This document shows positions 19,847 to 28,727 of a DNA stretch of 64,000 nt, one piece after another (position 1 is the first letter of the stretch; every line of letters starts with the position of its first letter). The translations under genes and the position numbers were made by a program. The notes under the pieces were generated by a model. That model searched no databases, was not told the DNA's origin, and saw only the letters and a list, made by a program, of their open reading frames with translations. The DNA lies in assembly GCA_945873505.1 (NCBI GenBank), contig CAMCDQ010000005.1, forward strand, positions 1-64,000, in the 5' to 3' direction. The stretch comes from Chitinophaga pinensis. Its GTDB lineage: Bacteria; Bacteroidota; Bacteroidia; Flavobacteriales; Flavobacteriaceae.

Positions 19847-19919
19847 TTATATTAAAACATATTTATTTTATAAAATCTTAGTGAATCTCTGCGTTCTTTT
19901 GTGAATCTTAGTGAAATAA

Positions 19920-20738
19920 TTATATTACAAATGGCAATTTTCTAAATTCATCTTCTTCATTGCTTACAATTCCTAAAGCTTCATAAACATACGCAAATGT
20001 AGAAAGCAACTCCGGTTTTCCGTCAATAATAGCTACATCGTGTTCAAAATGGGCGCTTGGTTTTCCGTCGGCAGTTAGAATTGTCCAACCGTCTTTGAGT
20101 TGTTTTATGTTTTTGGTTCCCATGTTTATCATAGGTTCAATGGCAACTACCATTCCTTCGACAAACATTTTTCCGCGACCTCGTTTTCCGTAGTTTGGCA
20201 TTTCTGGGTCTTCGTGCATTTTTTGCCCTAAACCGTGCCCAACCAATTCTCGAACGACGCCGTAACCATGAGATTCTGTATATTTTTGAATGGCATTTCC
20301 AACATCTTCCACGCGATTTCCGAGTTTGAATTCGCGAATACCTATATATAAAGACTCTTTTGTAACTTGTAATAATTTTTTGGTTTCAGGAGCAACATCG
20401 CCAATTTCAAACGAGTAAGCATGATCTCCGTGGTATCCGTTTTTGAACGCACCACAATCGACTGAAATTATATCGCCACTTTCAAGGGGAATCGTATTTG
20501 GAATTCCGTGAACAACTTGTGCATTTGGACTCATGCAAAGTGAATTCGGAAAGCCATACAAACCAAGAAAACTTGGTACTGCGCCGTGATCACGGATAAA
20601 TTCTTCAGCTAATTTGTCTAAATATAGAGTTGTTACGCCAGGTTTAATTTCCCGTGCAATCATTCCCAAGGTTTTTGAAACTATAAGTGCGCTTTCACGC
20701 ATTAATTCAATTTCTTCTCGTGTTTTTTGGACAATCAT
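19920..20738 (-). CDS. map: Type I methionyl aminopeptidase
   Basis: SLCMSPNAQVVHGIPN, DIISVDCGAFKNGYHGDHAYSF, GHGLGQKMHEDPEMPNYG. Confidence 0.95.
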   Translation of the reverse strand: MIVQKTREEIELMRESALIVSKTLGMIAREIKPGVTTLYLDKLAEEFIRDHGAVPSFLGLYGFPNSLCMSPNAQVVHGIPNTIPLESGDIISVDCGAFKNGYHGDHAYSFEIGDVAPETKKLLQVTKESLYIGIREFKLGNRVEDVGNAIQKYTESHGYGVVRELVGHGLGQKMHEDPEMPNYGKRGRGKMFVEGMVVAIEPMINMGTKNIKQLKDGWTILTADGKPSAHFEHDVAIIDGKPELLSTFAYVYEALGIVSNEEDEFRKLPFVI

Positions 20739-20832
20739 TTTTATAAAATAAGTGGTAAAAGTACAATTTTAATTCATAAAAAAAGAGCCCCTCGTATTGG
20801 AGAAGCTCTATTTAATAAAATGACATCTATTT

Positions 20833-22350
20833 TTATAGAAGCGAATTTCTATTCATTACCGCTGGCTTTTCAATTCCCATCAATGCCAAAACAGTTGGAG
20901 CAATATCACTCAAAACGCCATCGTGAATGGTTTTTAATTCGGTATCAACTAAAATAATCGGCACTGGATTGGTTGTATGCGCCGTATTTGGACTTCCATC
21001 AGGATTAATCATCGTTTCGCAATTTCCGTGATCGGCTATTACAATGGTTGTATAATTATTGGCCAAAGCCGCAGTAATTACTTTTTCTACACATTGGTCA
21101 ACCGCTTCGCAAGCTTTTATTGCGGCACTCATTACGCCTGTATGTCCCACCATATCGCCATTGGCAAAATTCAAACATACAAAATCAACTTCGCCTTTTT
21201 CTATTTCTGGAACTAAGGCTTCCGCCAATTCAAAGGCGCTCATTTCTGGTTGCAAATCATACGTTGCTACTTTTGGTGAGTTTTTTAAGATGCGGCTTTC
21301 GCCAATAAAAGGTTCTTCACGACCTCCAGAAAAGAAGAATGTAACGTGTGGATATTTTTCTGTTTCGGCAATTCTGATTTGTTTTTTGTTGGCTTTTTCC
21401 AAAACTTCGCCCAGCGTTTCCGTGATATTATCTTTGTTATAAACCACTTTTACATTCTGATAACTTTCGTCATAATTGGTAAGCGTTACATAATACAAAT
21501 TCAATTTGTGCATGTTTTGTTCGTGGAAATCTTTTTGCGAAAGCGCTTCTGTCAATTCACGACCTCTGTCTGTTCGGAAATTGAAGAATATAACGACATC
21601 CTTTTGTTTGATAGTTGCCAATGGAATTTCATTGTTGTCCACCATAATAATAGGGTCGATAAATTCGTCAGTAATGTTGTTTTTATAACTTTCTTCAATA
21701 TTTTCAACGGCATTTTTAGATTGAGTTCCTGTTCCGTTTACCAATAAATCATACGCTAATTTTACGCGTTCCCAACGTTTGTCACGATCCATAGAATAAT
21801 ATCTTCCTATAACCGAAGCTAATTTTACGGAAGTATTTTGGATATACTTTTCTAAATCCTGAATGTATTTTTTTCCTGATTTTGGATCCACATCGCGACC
21901 GTCTGTAAATGCGTGAACAAATACTTTTTGAAGTCCAAAATCTTGTGTTGTGTCAATCAATCCTCGCAAATGAGATGTGTGAGAATGTACGCCACCATCA
22001 GAAACCAATCCAAGGAAATGCACGTTAACATTCTTGTCTTTTGCATATTGAAAAGCGTCAATCAAGACTTGTTCTTTGTTCAAGGTTTTGTGTTCAACAG
22101 CCAAGTTGATTTTGGCTAAATCTTGATAGATAATTCTTCCCGCGCCCAGATTCATATGTCCAACTTCCGAATTTCCCATTTGTCCTTCTGGCAAACCTAC
22201 GTTTAAACCATCGGTTCGTAATTGTGCGCTTGGGAAGTTTTTATAGAGTGAATTGATGAATGGAATATTCGCATTGTCGATGGCAGAAACTTTTGGATCT
22301 GGGGATTTTCCCCAACCGTCAAGTATCATTAGGATGACTTTCTTGTTCAT
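20833..22350 (-). CDS. gpmI: 2,3-bisphosphoglycerate-independent phosphoglycerate mutase
   Basis: MNKKVILMILDGWGKSP start at 22350 (63 nt into the track ORF), MGNSEVGHMNLGAGRIIYQDL, VHAFTDGRDVDPKSG, ADHGNCE. Confidence 0.95.
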   Translation of the reverse strand: MNKKVILMILDGWGKSPDPKVSAIDNANIPFINSLYKNFPSAQLRTDGLNVGLPEGQMGNSEVGHMNLGAGRIIYQDLAKINLAVEHKTLNKEQVLIDAFQYAKDKNVNVHFLGLVSDGGVHSHTSHLRGLIDTTQDFGLQKVFVHAFTDGRDVDPKSGKKYIQDLEKYIQNTSVKLASVIGRYYSMDRDKRWERVKLAYDLLVNGTGTQSKNAVENIEESYKNNITDEFIDPIIMVDNNEIPLATIKQKDVVIFFNFRTDRGRELTEALSQKDFHEQNMHKLNLYYVTLTNYDESYQNVKVVYNKDNITETLGEVLEKANKKQIRIAETEKYPHVTFFFSGGREEPFIGESRILKNSPKVATYDLQPEMSAFELAEALVPEIEKGEVDFVCLNFANGDMVGHTGVMSAAIKACEAVDQCVEKVITAALANNYTTIVIADHGNCETMINPDGSPNTAHTTNPVPIILVDTELKTIHDGVLSDIAPTVLALMGIEKPAVMNRNSLL

Positions 22351-22365
22351 TGCAGTGAGTTTTTT

Positions 22366-22432
22366 TAGCCCAGATGGAAGTGGAAATCCCACGCTTATTG
22401 GCGTGGATTGCAACGTACAGCTGGAAATAGCT
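22366..22432 (+). repeat. Dispersed intergenic element, TAGCCC family, copy C (67 bp)
   Basis: TAGCCCAGATGGAAGTGGAAATCCCACGCTTATTGGCGTGGATTGCAACGTACAGCTGGAAATAGCT; inner hairpin TCCCACGC-TTATTG-GCGTGGA. Confidence 0.85.
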
Positions 22433-22446
22433 ACAAATTTAAGAAA

Positions 22447-24864
22447 TTAAAATAACTTTTTAGCTTGATTGTAGTCTATAAAATACTTAACGCTAATTGA
22501 AAATGTGTGATTTAAAGCGTCGTTATTTAATAAATTGGTTACGTTTCTTCCAAAATTTTTATTGATTTCACGTTCAAAATTTGCGGCATTATTACGATAT
22601 AAAATCGAGATTTGACTGCCTGGTGCAAACCACCAAGAATAAGACAAATCGACATTCCAAGACGTGAAATTGGAATTTTTATTAGTAGAATAACCCGAAA
22701 AATGGGTCAAATGTCCGTTATCTGTTAATGACAAAAAGTTTTTATTTTCGGCATACGACCAATAGTGGCGAACGGAAAGATTGAAATTCATTGAGCTGGT
22801 AAACGAATATTTCCCAGAAATGGAATTGGAATAGGTAATTACATTTCTATTGGCGAAAATTATAGCATTTGGCGTTATTGAGTTGGCGTCGTCATCAATA
22901 CTATCCACAAATCCTTTATTGTTATTTTGTCCATTAAAATTGAAATTATAATTCAATAAAAACTTGTCATTGAAACGGTATCTTGGTCCAACCGACAAAC
23001 CATAGGAATTTCTTCCCGACTCATTTAATTTTGCAAACCAAGGATTAAAATCGAAAGCAAATTTGTAGTTATAATTTGATGAAAAATAAAACCTCCAGCT
23101 AATTCTTGATGGAATTAGTACAAATCTATTTTCGGTTCTTGGTTCATAAAAATCGTAGTTTTCTAAAGGATTTGCATTTATTCCAAATCCAAAATAATGA
23201 TTTTTTTTGTTGGTGATATCCACACTAATATTTAAATTATTACCTTGTACCAAACCCGTTTCTTTTTGGAATTGTGAAAAGGTATTTAAATTCAAATTGA
23301 AAGAATTCATGTATTTAGTAGAATTTAGGATTCTATAATTGGCATTTCCATATAAACTGTAATAGTTGGTTTGAAAATTGATTCCTAAATCGTTGCTATC
23401 GTAATCTTTAGTAACAATATCTGCGCCCAAACTATAGCGATATTGACCGCTGGTTTCCCCGATGTTTAAACTTGAAGCAATTCCTTTTTTTGCTTCACTT
23501 TCATTCACATAACTGTATTTGAAATCACCCGAAAGGTTGTAGGTATTTTTTTTAGTGTTCAAATCCCAAACCAAAGCGGATACATTTGCATCCCTAAAAC
23601 TGCCGTCCCTGGTTACATTAGTGTTGATAAAACTAATTGATGAATTTTTGCGAAAGCGTTGATCAAGTACTAAAACACTATAATTTGTTAAGGGTTCAAC
23701 TACTTCGCTTCGAATGGATTGGTCAGTATTATTTCTGATTTTTGCAGTGGTAGTTTCGGTAACGGCATTTAAAACGCCAATTCCCAAGCCGTTTTTTGTA
23801 CGTCCAGAAACTTTAAGTGCATTTATTAAATTTACACTTGACGGATTGTCAATTATTTCCTCATTACTTGCTGTTGTTGGATAAATTGATGGACTTGCGC
23901 CAATTCTTCGCGAATACAACAAGTTTCCTTTATTGAACAAATCGGTTCCTTCAGTAAAGAAAGCTCTATTTTCATTGAATTGTTGCTCAAAAGGACCAAG
24001 ATTCAGGATTTTATCGTCGTATTTAGTTTGACCAAAATCTGGAATTAAAATGGCATCGAGCGTAAATGCATCGTTGATTCCGTATTTAATGTCCATTCCG
24101 CCTTTAAGAGTTCCAAGTGTTTTTTGAGCGCCATTGGCATTCAAATAAAAAGAAGAATAAGGCATGAAAAACAATCGTGTTGGCGTTTTTATATTTTCAA
24201 TTCCTTCCAAAATACCAGCTTGCTGAATGATATTTTCAACTTTATTATCAATATTTGTCCAAGTATAAATAGAATTTTCACGCTTAATATCACGGACAAA
24301 ATTAATCCCCCAAGTTTGGGTTTTGTTATTTGAAAAACGCAAGGCCGCATACGGAATTTTCATTTCTACCACCCAACCTGTATCATTAATTCTGGTTTTA
24401 CTCGTCCAAATTGCATCCCAAGAAAAATCTTCCCCATTTACGTCGGTTGCTAAACAATCCATTTGTGTTCCTGATGCGGTACAAAAAAAGCGGAAATCTT
24501 GTTGACCGTCATTGAATCCGTTAATAAAAACACCAAAATTATCACTCGTTCCTTGATCGTCACGTTGGGTAATTTCTTTTAAAATTTTGTTGGGTTCGTC
24601 GTCATATAATGTTGCACCTATATAAATGGCTTCATTATCATATAAAATTTTCACTTGGGTTTCCTTATTTGGACTGATTTGTTTTCCGTTATCGGGAGCA
24701 AACATATAGAAATCGTTGGCTACAGGTGTGTTTTTCCAATTAGGCTCATCTAAATTTCCATCAATTGATATTCCTCCTTGAATAGGAACAGTTTTAAGTG
24801 TTTTTTTTTGGGAAAAAATTGTGGCGCAAATAAAAAATAAACAGAACAAAAGGAATTTTTTCAT
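22447..24864 (-). CDS. DUF5916 / carbohydrate-binding family 9-like outer-membrane-associated protein
   Basis: Signal peptide; N-terminal IDGNLDEPNWKNTPVANDFYMFAPDNGKQ, FNENRAFFTEGTDLFNKGNLLYSRRIG, C-terminal beta-barrel-like strands. Confidence 0.8.
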   Translation of the reverse strand: MKKFLLFCLFFICATIFSQKKTLKTVPIQGGISIDGNLDEPNWKNTPVANDFYMFAPDNGKQISPNKETQVKILYDNEAIYIGATLYDDEPNKILKEITQRDDQGTSDNFGVFINGFNDGQQDFRFFCTASGTQMDCLATDVNGEDFSWDAIWTSKTRINDTGWVVEMKIPYAALRFSNNKTQTWGINFVRDIKRENSIYTWTNIDNKVENIIQQAGILEGIENIKTPTRLFFMPYSSFYLNANGAQKTLGTLKGGMDIKYGINDAFTLDAILIPDFGQTKYDDKILNLGPFEQQFNENRAFFTEGTDLFNKGNLLYSRRIGASPSIYPTTASNEEIIDNPSSVNLINALKVSGRTKNGLGIGVLNAVTETTTAKIRNNTDQSIRSEVVEPLTNYSVLVLDQRFRKNSSISFINTNVTRDGSFRDANVSALVWDLNTKKNTYNLSGDFKYSYVNESEAKKGIASSLNIGETSGQYRYSLGADIVTKDYDSNDLGINFQTNYYSLYGNANYRILNSTKYMNSFNLNLNTFSQFQKETGLVQGNNLNISVDITNKKNHYFGFGINANPLENYDFYEPRTENRFVLIPSRISWRFYFSSNYNYKFAFDFNPWFAKLNESGRNSYGLSVGPRYRFNDKFLLNYNFNFNGQNNNKGFVDSIDDDANSITPNAIIFANRNVITYSNSISGKYSFTSSMNFNLSVRHYWSYAENKNFLSLTDNGHLTHFSGYSTNKNSNFTSWNVDLSYSWWFAPGSQISILYRNNAANFEREINKNFGRNVTNLLNNDALNHTFSISVKYFIDYNQAKKLF

Positions 24865-25017
24865 GGATTAAATTTGATTTAATGTGCTAAATTATCTTTT
24901 ACCAAATTTAATAACAATTATTTTATGTTTTTATTGTGAATAAAATAAAGGGTTTTTCAGCTGGTAATTTATTTATTACGGCTATAAAGCGATAAAAATA
25001 TTTATTGTTTAAATTAT

Positions 25018-25458
25018 TTAATTCAATTGTTTAAACAACACATAATGAATTCCAATGTCGGGAATTTCAAAACCATCGCCAATCTTTTTATATGCTGATT
25101 TTTCATAAAAACCAATTGCGGTTTCTCTGGCATTAAACCAAATGATTTCGCCACTTTTAATTCTGATTTGATTCTCGCAATATTTCAAAAGCGCTTCCCC
25201 AAAACCTTTCTTTTGATGTTGTTCTAAAACTGCCATTCCGCGAATTTGAAATTGGTTTATGGCTGCAAACAAGCTATTGTGTGATTCAAAAACTGAAATT
25301 ACTCCTGACAGTTGGCTGTTGTAAAATAATCCAAAATGTTTTGTTGTTTGCAAATCATCCCCTTCGAAATAACAGCTTTCAATTGGTTTTCCAAAACGAA
25401 GTATTGAATGCCGCAATGAAAAGGTATTTAAGGCGGAAATTTCTATAATTTTAAACAT
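25018..25458 (-). CDS. GNAT family N-acetyltransferase
   Basis: FQIRGMAVLEQHQKKGFGEALLKYCENQI, WFNARETAIGFYEKSAYKKIGDGFEIP. Confidence 0.88.
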   Translation of the reverse strand: MFKIIEISALNTFSLRHSILRFGKPIESCYFEGDDLQTTKHFGLFYNSQLSGVISVFESHNSLFAAINQFQIRGMAVLEQHQKKGFGEALLKYCENQIRIKSGEIIWFNARETAIGFYEKSAYKKIGDGFEIPDIGIHYVLFKQLN

Positions 25459-25606
25459 TTTTTATCAAAGTTATTTTAAGCTTTACAAATTACATAACAA
25501 TATCATAATAAATAAATTACCATTCAAATCTAGGATTATTAAAATAAAAATTGCTTCCATTTGCATTTTTTTCAAAAAAAACTTGCAATAAACCCAACTT
25601 ATTAAC

Positions 25607-25614
25607 TATATTTG
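25607..25614 (+). promoter_or_regulatory. Bacteroidota-type -7 promoter element upstream of tRNA
   Basis: TATATTTG (TAnnTTTG consensus) 14 nt upstream of the tRNA 5' end. Confidence 0.6.
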
Positions 25615-25627
25615 CACCGTTGTTAAT

Positions 25628-25700
<73 letters not shown>

Positions 25701-25704
25701 CTGT

Positions 25705-25736
25705 AAAACCTCAAACTTTTTGTTTGAGGTTTTTTA
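25705..25736 (+). terminator. Terminator after tRNA-Gly
   Basis: AAAACCTCAAAC-TTTTT-GTTTGAGGTTTTTT. Confidence 0.88.
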
Positions 25737-25766
25737 TTTATACAAACTACCCTCATTGTATCAAAA

Positions 25767-25794
25767 AAAACCACACGCCGAAACGTATGGTTTT
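25767..25794 (-). terminator. Minus-strand terminator hairpin, duplicate of the one at 28673
   Basis: AAAACCACACGCCGAAACGTATGGTTTT, identical to 28673-28700. Confidence 0.85.
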
Positions 25795-25815
25795 CATCAA
25801 CTAAAAACTCAAATT

Positions 25816-25953
25816 TTATTGTTTAATCAATTTTAAGGTTGATTCTCTATTGCTTTGACGGTGTTTTTCACAAGATAAATTCCTTTATTTAAATCGCTTA
25901 TTTCGAATTGTGATTCATCTGTGAAATTATTCCCCAATCGTATTTTTGGTAGT
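25816..25953 (-). pseudogene. Frameshifted remnant of a T9SS C-terminal sorting domain
   Basis: Minus-strand translation ..RLGNNFTDESQFEISDLNKGIYLVKNTV / frameshift / SNRESTLKLIKQ* parallels ..SNFNSESQFEVNDLNNGIYLVKVTDTNDREATLKLVKQ* of the 28728-31583 protein. Confidence 0.85.
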
Positions 25954-25977
25954 TAGGAATTTTTTTAAGAAAAATAA

Positions 25978-26196
25978 TTATTTTATAATTGAGTTTAGTT
26001 TCTTTTTAAACATATAAAAACTAATTAATACGCCAACAACTAACATTAGAATTATATAATCGTTTATAGGTGCGGCTGGGTCTGGGGTTTCTAGATTTCC
26101 CGATGAATTTTCACTCCCAGGGGATTGTGCTATAGCGCTTAAGCTCAAAAAGACAAACAAATTATATGCAATAAATTTCAATAAACTTTTTTTCAT
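25978..26196 (-). CDS. 72-aa secreted/membrane miniprotein, possibly of the PID-CTERM type
   Basis: N-terminal signal peptide, short linker, then PINDYIILMLVVGVLISFYMFKKK (PxxD-like motif, TM, basic tail). Confidence 0.6.
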   Translation of the reverse strand: MKKSLLKFIAYNLFVFLSLSAIAQSPGSENSSGNLETPDPAAPINDYIILMLVVGVLISFYMFKKKLNSIIK

Positions 26197-26215
26197 GGTT
26201 TCTTATTTTATTTAT

Positions 26216-28546
26216 TTATTGAATGATTTTTTTGATGACTTTAGTACCGGTAGTAGCTGTAATTTCTAGCAGCAATACTTGGTTGGAAGCAGAAGTCGTG
26301 ATTTTAGTTTCTGTAGCGTTGATTTGTTTTTTCTCAACTAACAAACGCCCTTGTAAATCATAAACCCTAATCTGATCTATAAGGGTTTTGCCTGTGTTAA
26401 TATTAATTTCCCCATTTTCACTATATGCTATAACACTATTCGGAGAAAATTCGGAGGTATTTACCTCTAGAACACTTTGATAAACTAATTCAAATCTTGA
26501 ATTAAAAGTTCCAATTGCGCTTGCAAAAGAGTAACTTCCTGTCGACAAATTTGTGACGGTATTCAATAAATTATCTTTAAGATAAATGGGTTGGCCAGTG
26601 CTAAAAAATCCATCTACATGATCTATTGCGATTGTATAATTTCCTGCTATATCTGTTTTAAAATTTAGGGGAACTACATCGTTAGTATTGAACGGCAATG
26701 CCCTTCCTTGTATTGTATATTCTTCTCCATTAATTAAAGACGTTAAAGCAATTGGAGAATCATTAAAATAACGACCGTCAATAGCATTATCTACTCCTGA
26801 AGTAGCATATGGCATGTAGGATACCATTGTTTGACAAAAAGCACCAGTTATAGAAGTTAAGTTCAACCAAAAACGGTTTCTGTCTTCAGTAGTTCTTAGA
26901 AATGGACTCGTATTACTTGAAGTTCTCATAGCATTAGTAAAATTCAAAGTAGAAGCAGCTGTTTTTACAATAAAACCTTGGCCAACTTGAATTGTTCCAT
27001 CTGGAGTAATTGATGAACTACCTCCTGAATTTGCAACTCCTCCAGCAGTAGTATAGGCGGCATAAGAGGTGTTTACTGAATTGTTGGTTTTTCTCCAAAA
27101 ATACAATGTCCCATCTGTGGTATTACCACTTAAAAATAAGTTAGCAGATATAGTTGAAGGATAAGGATTTCCTACAGCATAAAATTTTGCCGAAGTTAAC
27201 CCTGAAAGCGATATGGTTCCATTTGTTCCATTATTAGGAACTCCCGAAAAGGTACCGCTAAAAGGTACGGCAGTAGCTCCGGCAGTCCAATCATCAGGTG
27301 CCCGGATTAAATAACCTGTTGCAGGGGCAAAATTTACAGGACTTGTAAAATCAACTACATTGTATAAATTACTATCAGAATTATAAGTGTAAAAACGAGA
27401 AGCTAAAGTACTAATCGAAAAGTTACGTAAATTTTGTCCTGCCACTGGCGAACTCCATAACGTATAATCATACAGTTGAATGTTGGCACTGTTTCTATTT
27501 ACTACTATGCTCCCAGAATTGGTTACCGTAGTAGTATTGGTTTGAACTAAGTTGGCATTGTTTTGAACTGTGAATGTACCGGTGTTAGTAATTGCGCCCG
27601 CAACCGTTATGTTATGACCAGTATTAATAGTAAATGATCTTGACTCATTAACAGTTAATGTTTTTGCTGAAAATCCTGCGGTAACCCCAGATGCAGTTGT
27701 AGAAAAATTTCCGTCAATTATTGCATCGATTGAAGAAGTAGGCCCACTTATATTGGACCAACTTGTTCCATTCCAAGAAACAGGAGTAATTCCAACAGAG
27801 GATACTCCAGAACTATAATAACTATTATTTTCAGAGTATAGTGTGTATGTGTAACTTTGTACAGGCGCTAAGCCTGTGTCTGTAAAGCTAGTACCATTCT
27901 CGTTATAAACTACAGTACCTGTTCCAAGCTGTGCACCAATAGCATAAGCAGTGCCTGCAACTGGAACATCGTTATTTGCGGCTGATGTTAATCTTCTAAC
28001 AATCATAACATTTTTACTATTCCATTTTGTCCAATTTAGTGTTAACTGAGAATCTGAATTGGTTGTTACGACTATTGGATTTGTAGGATTTGATAAATCA
28101 GAAACAGAGAAATAAGGACAACTTCCCTCCGAAGTACTTGCAGTTAAATTTGTATCGTTAGTCCATGTTCCCGCATCTGCATAGGTAAAATTATCTACAG
28201 CGTTAGCTTTTGCTCTTCCAACTACAAACCATGCACCAGAAGCAGTAAATTGGAAATTACTAATGTCTCTTTGTACCCTTTTATTCGATCCAGCTCCATC
28301 TAAATACCAAGTTGCTGAAGACCAACTCCATCCTGTTGATCCGTCAGAAGTTTGACCTATTCCAACTTCAGAACTATTCCAAGTACTTTGTCCAATTTCA
28401 AATTGAAAATACCAATTTGCCGTTATTCGATCTCCTAAATAATAAGAAGTAATCGGCCTTCCATTTGTTAAAGGATTTACCCATATTTGTGAAAACCCTT
28501 CAAAAAAAATAACGAATAAGCAGATTAATAGGTATAATTTTTTCAT
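26216..28546 (-). CDS. Large secreted T9SS type A sorting-domain protein
   Basis: Signal peptide, Fn3-like segment (SQLTLNWTKWNSKNVMIVRR..), C-terminal IRVYDLQGRLLVEKKQINATETKI...KVIKKIIQ. Confidence 0.85.
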   Translation of the reverse strand: MKKLYLLICLFVIFFEGFSQIWVNPLTNGRPITSYYLGDRITANWYFQFEIGQSTWNSSEVGIGQTSDGSTGWSWSSATWYLDGAGSNKRVQRDISNFQFTASGAWFVVGRAKANAVDNFTYADAGTWTNDTNLTASTSEGSCPYFSVSDLSNPTNPIVVTTNSDSQLTLNWTKWNSKNVMIVRRLTSAANNDVPVAGTAYAIGAQLGTGTVVYNENGTSFTDTGLAPVQSYTYTLYSENNSYYSSGVSSVGITPVSWNGTSWSNISGPTSSIDAIIDGNFSTTASGVTAGFSAKTLTVNESRSFTINTGHNITVAGAITNTGTFTVQNNANLVQTNTTTVTNSGSIVVNRNSANIQLYDYTLWSSPVAGQNLRNFSISTLASRFYTYNSDSNLYNVVDFTSPVNFAPATGYLIRAPDDWTAGATAVPFSGTFSGVPNNGTNGTISLSGLTSAKFYAVGNPYPSTISANLFLSGNTTDGTLYFWRKTNNSVNTSYAAYTTAGGVANSGGSSSITPDGTIQVGQGFIVKTAASTLNFTNAMRTSSNTSPFLRTTEDRNRFWLNLTSITGAFCQTMVSYMPYATSGVDNAIDGRYFNDSPIALTSLINGEEYTIQGRALPFNTNDVVPLNFKTDIAGNYTIAIDHVDGFFSTGQPIYLKDNLLNTVTNLSTGSYSFASAIGTFNSRFELVYQSVLEVNTSEFSPNSVIAYSENGEININTGKTLIDQIRVYDLQGRLLVEKKQINATETKITTSASNQVLLLEITATTGTKVIKKIIQ

Positions 28547-28672
28547 ATAGTTTAATTAATTGTTATTATTTTTCAATTTTGTTTATAAATTTAGTAAAAT
28601 TAATAATACAATAATATTTAGCAATTCACTACAACGTTTTCGTGTTGATAAATTATTTTTAATAAAATCAAA

Positions 28673-28700
28673 AAAACCACACGCCGAAACGTATGGTTTT
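28673..28700 (-). terminator. Minus-strand terminator of the secreted amylase gene
   Basis: AAAACCACACGCCGAAACGTATGGTTTT hairpin just past the stop at 28728. Confidence 0.85.
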
Positions 28701-28727
28701 AATAATTACTAATAAAAATAAAATATT

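Noticed and set aside
21059-21442. 127-aa ORF antisense to gpmI
   Set aside because: Shadow ORF; gpmI motifs are unambiguous on the other strand.
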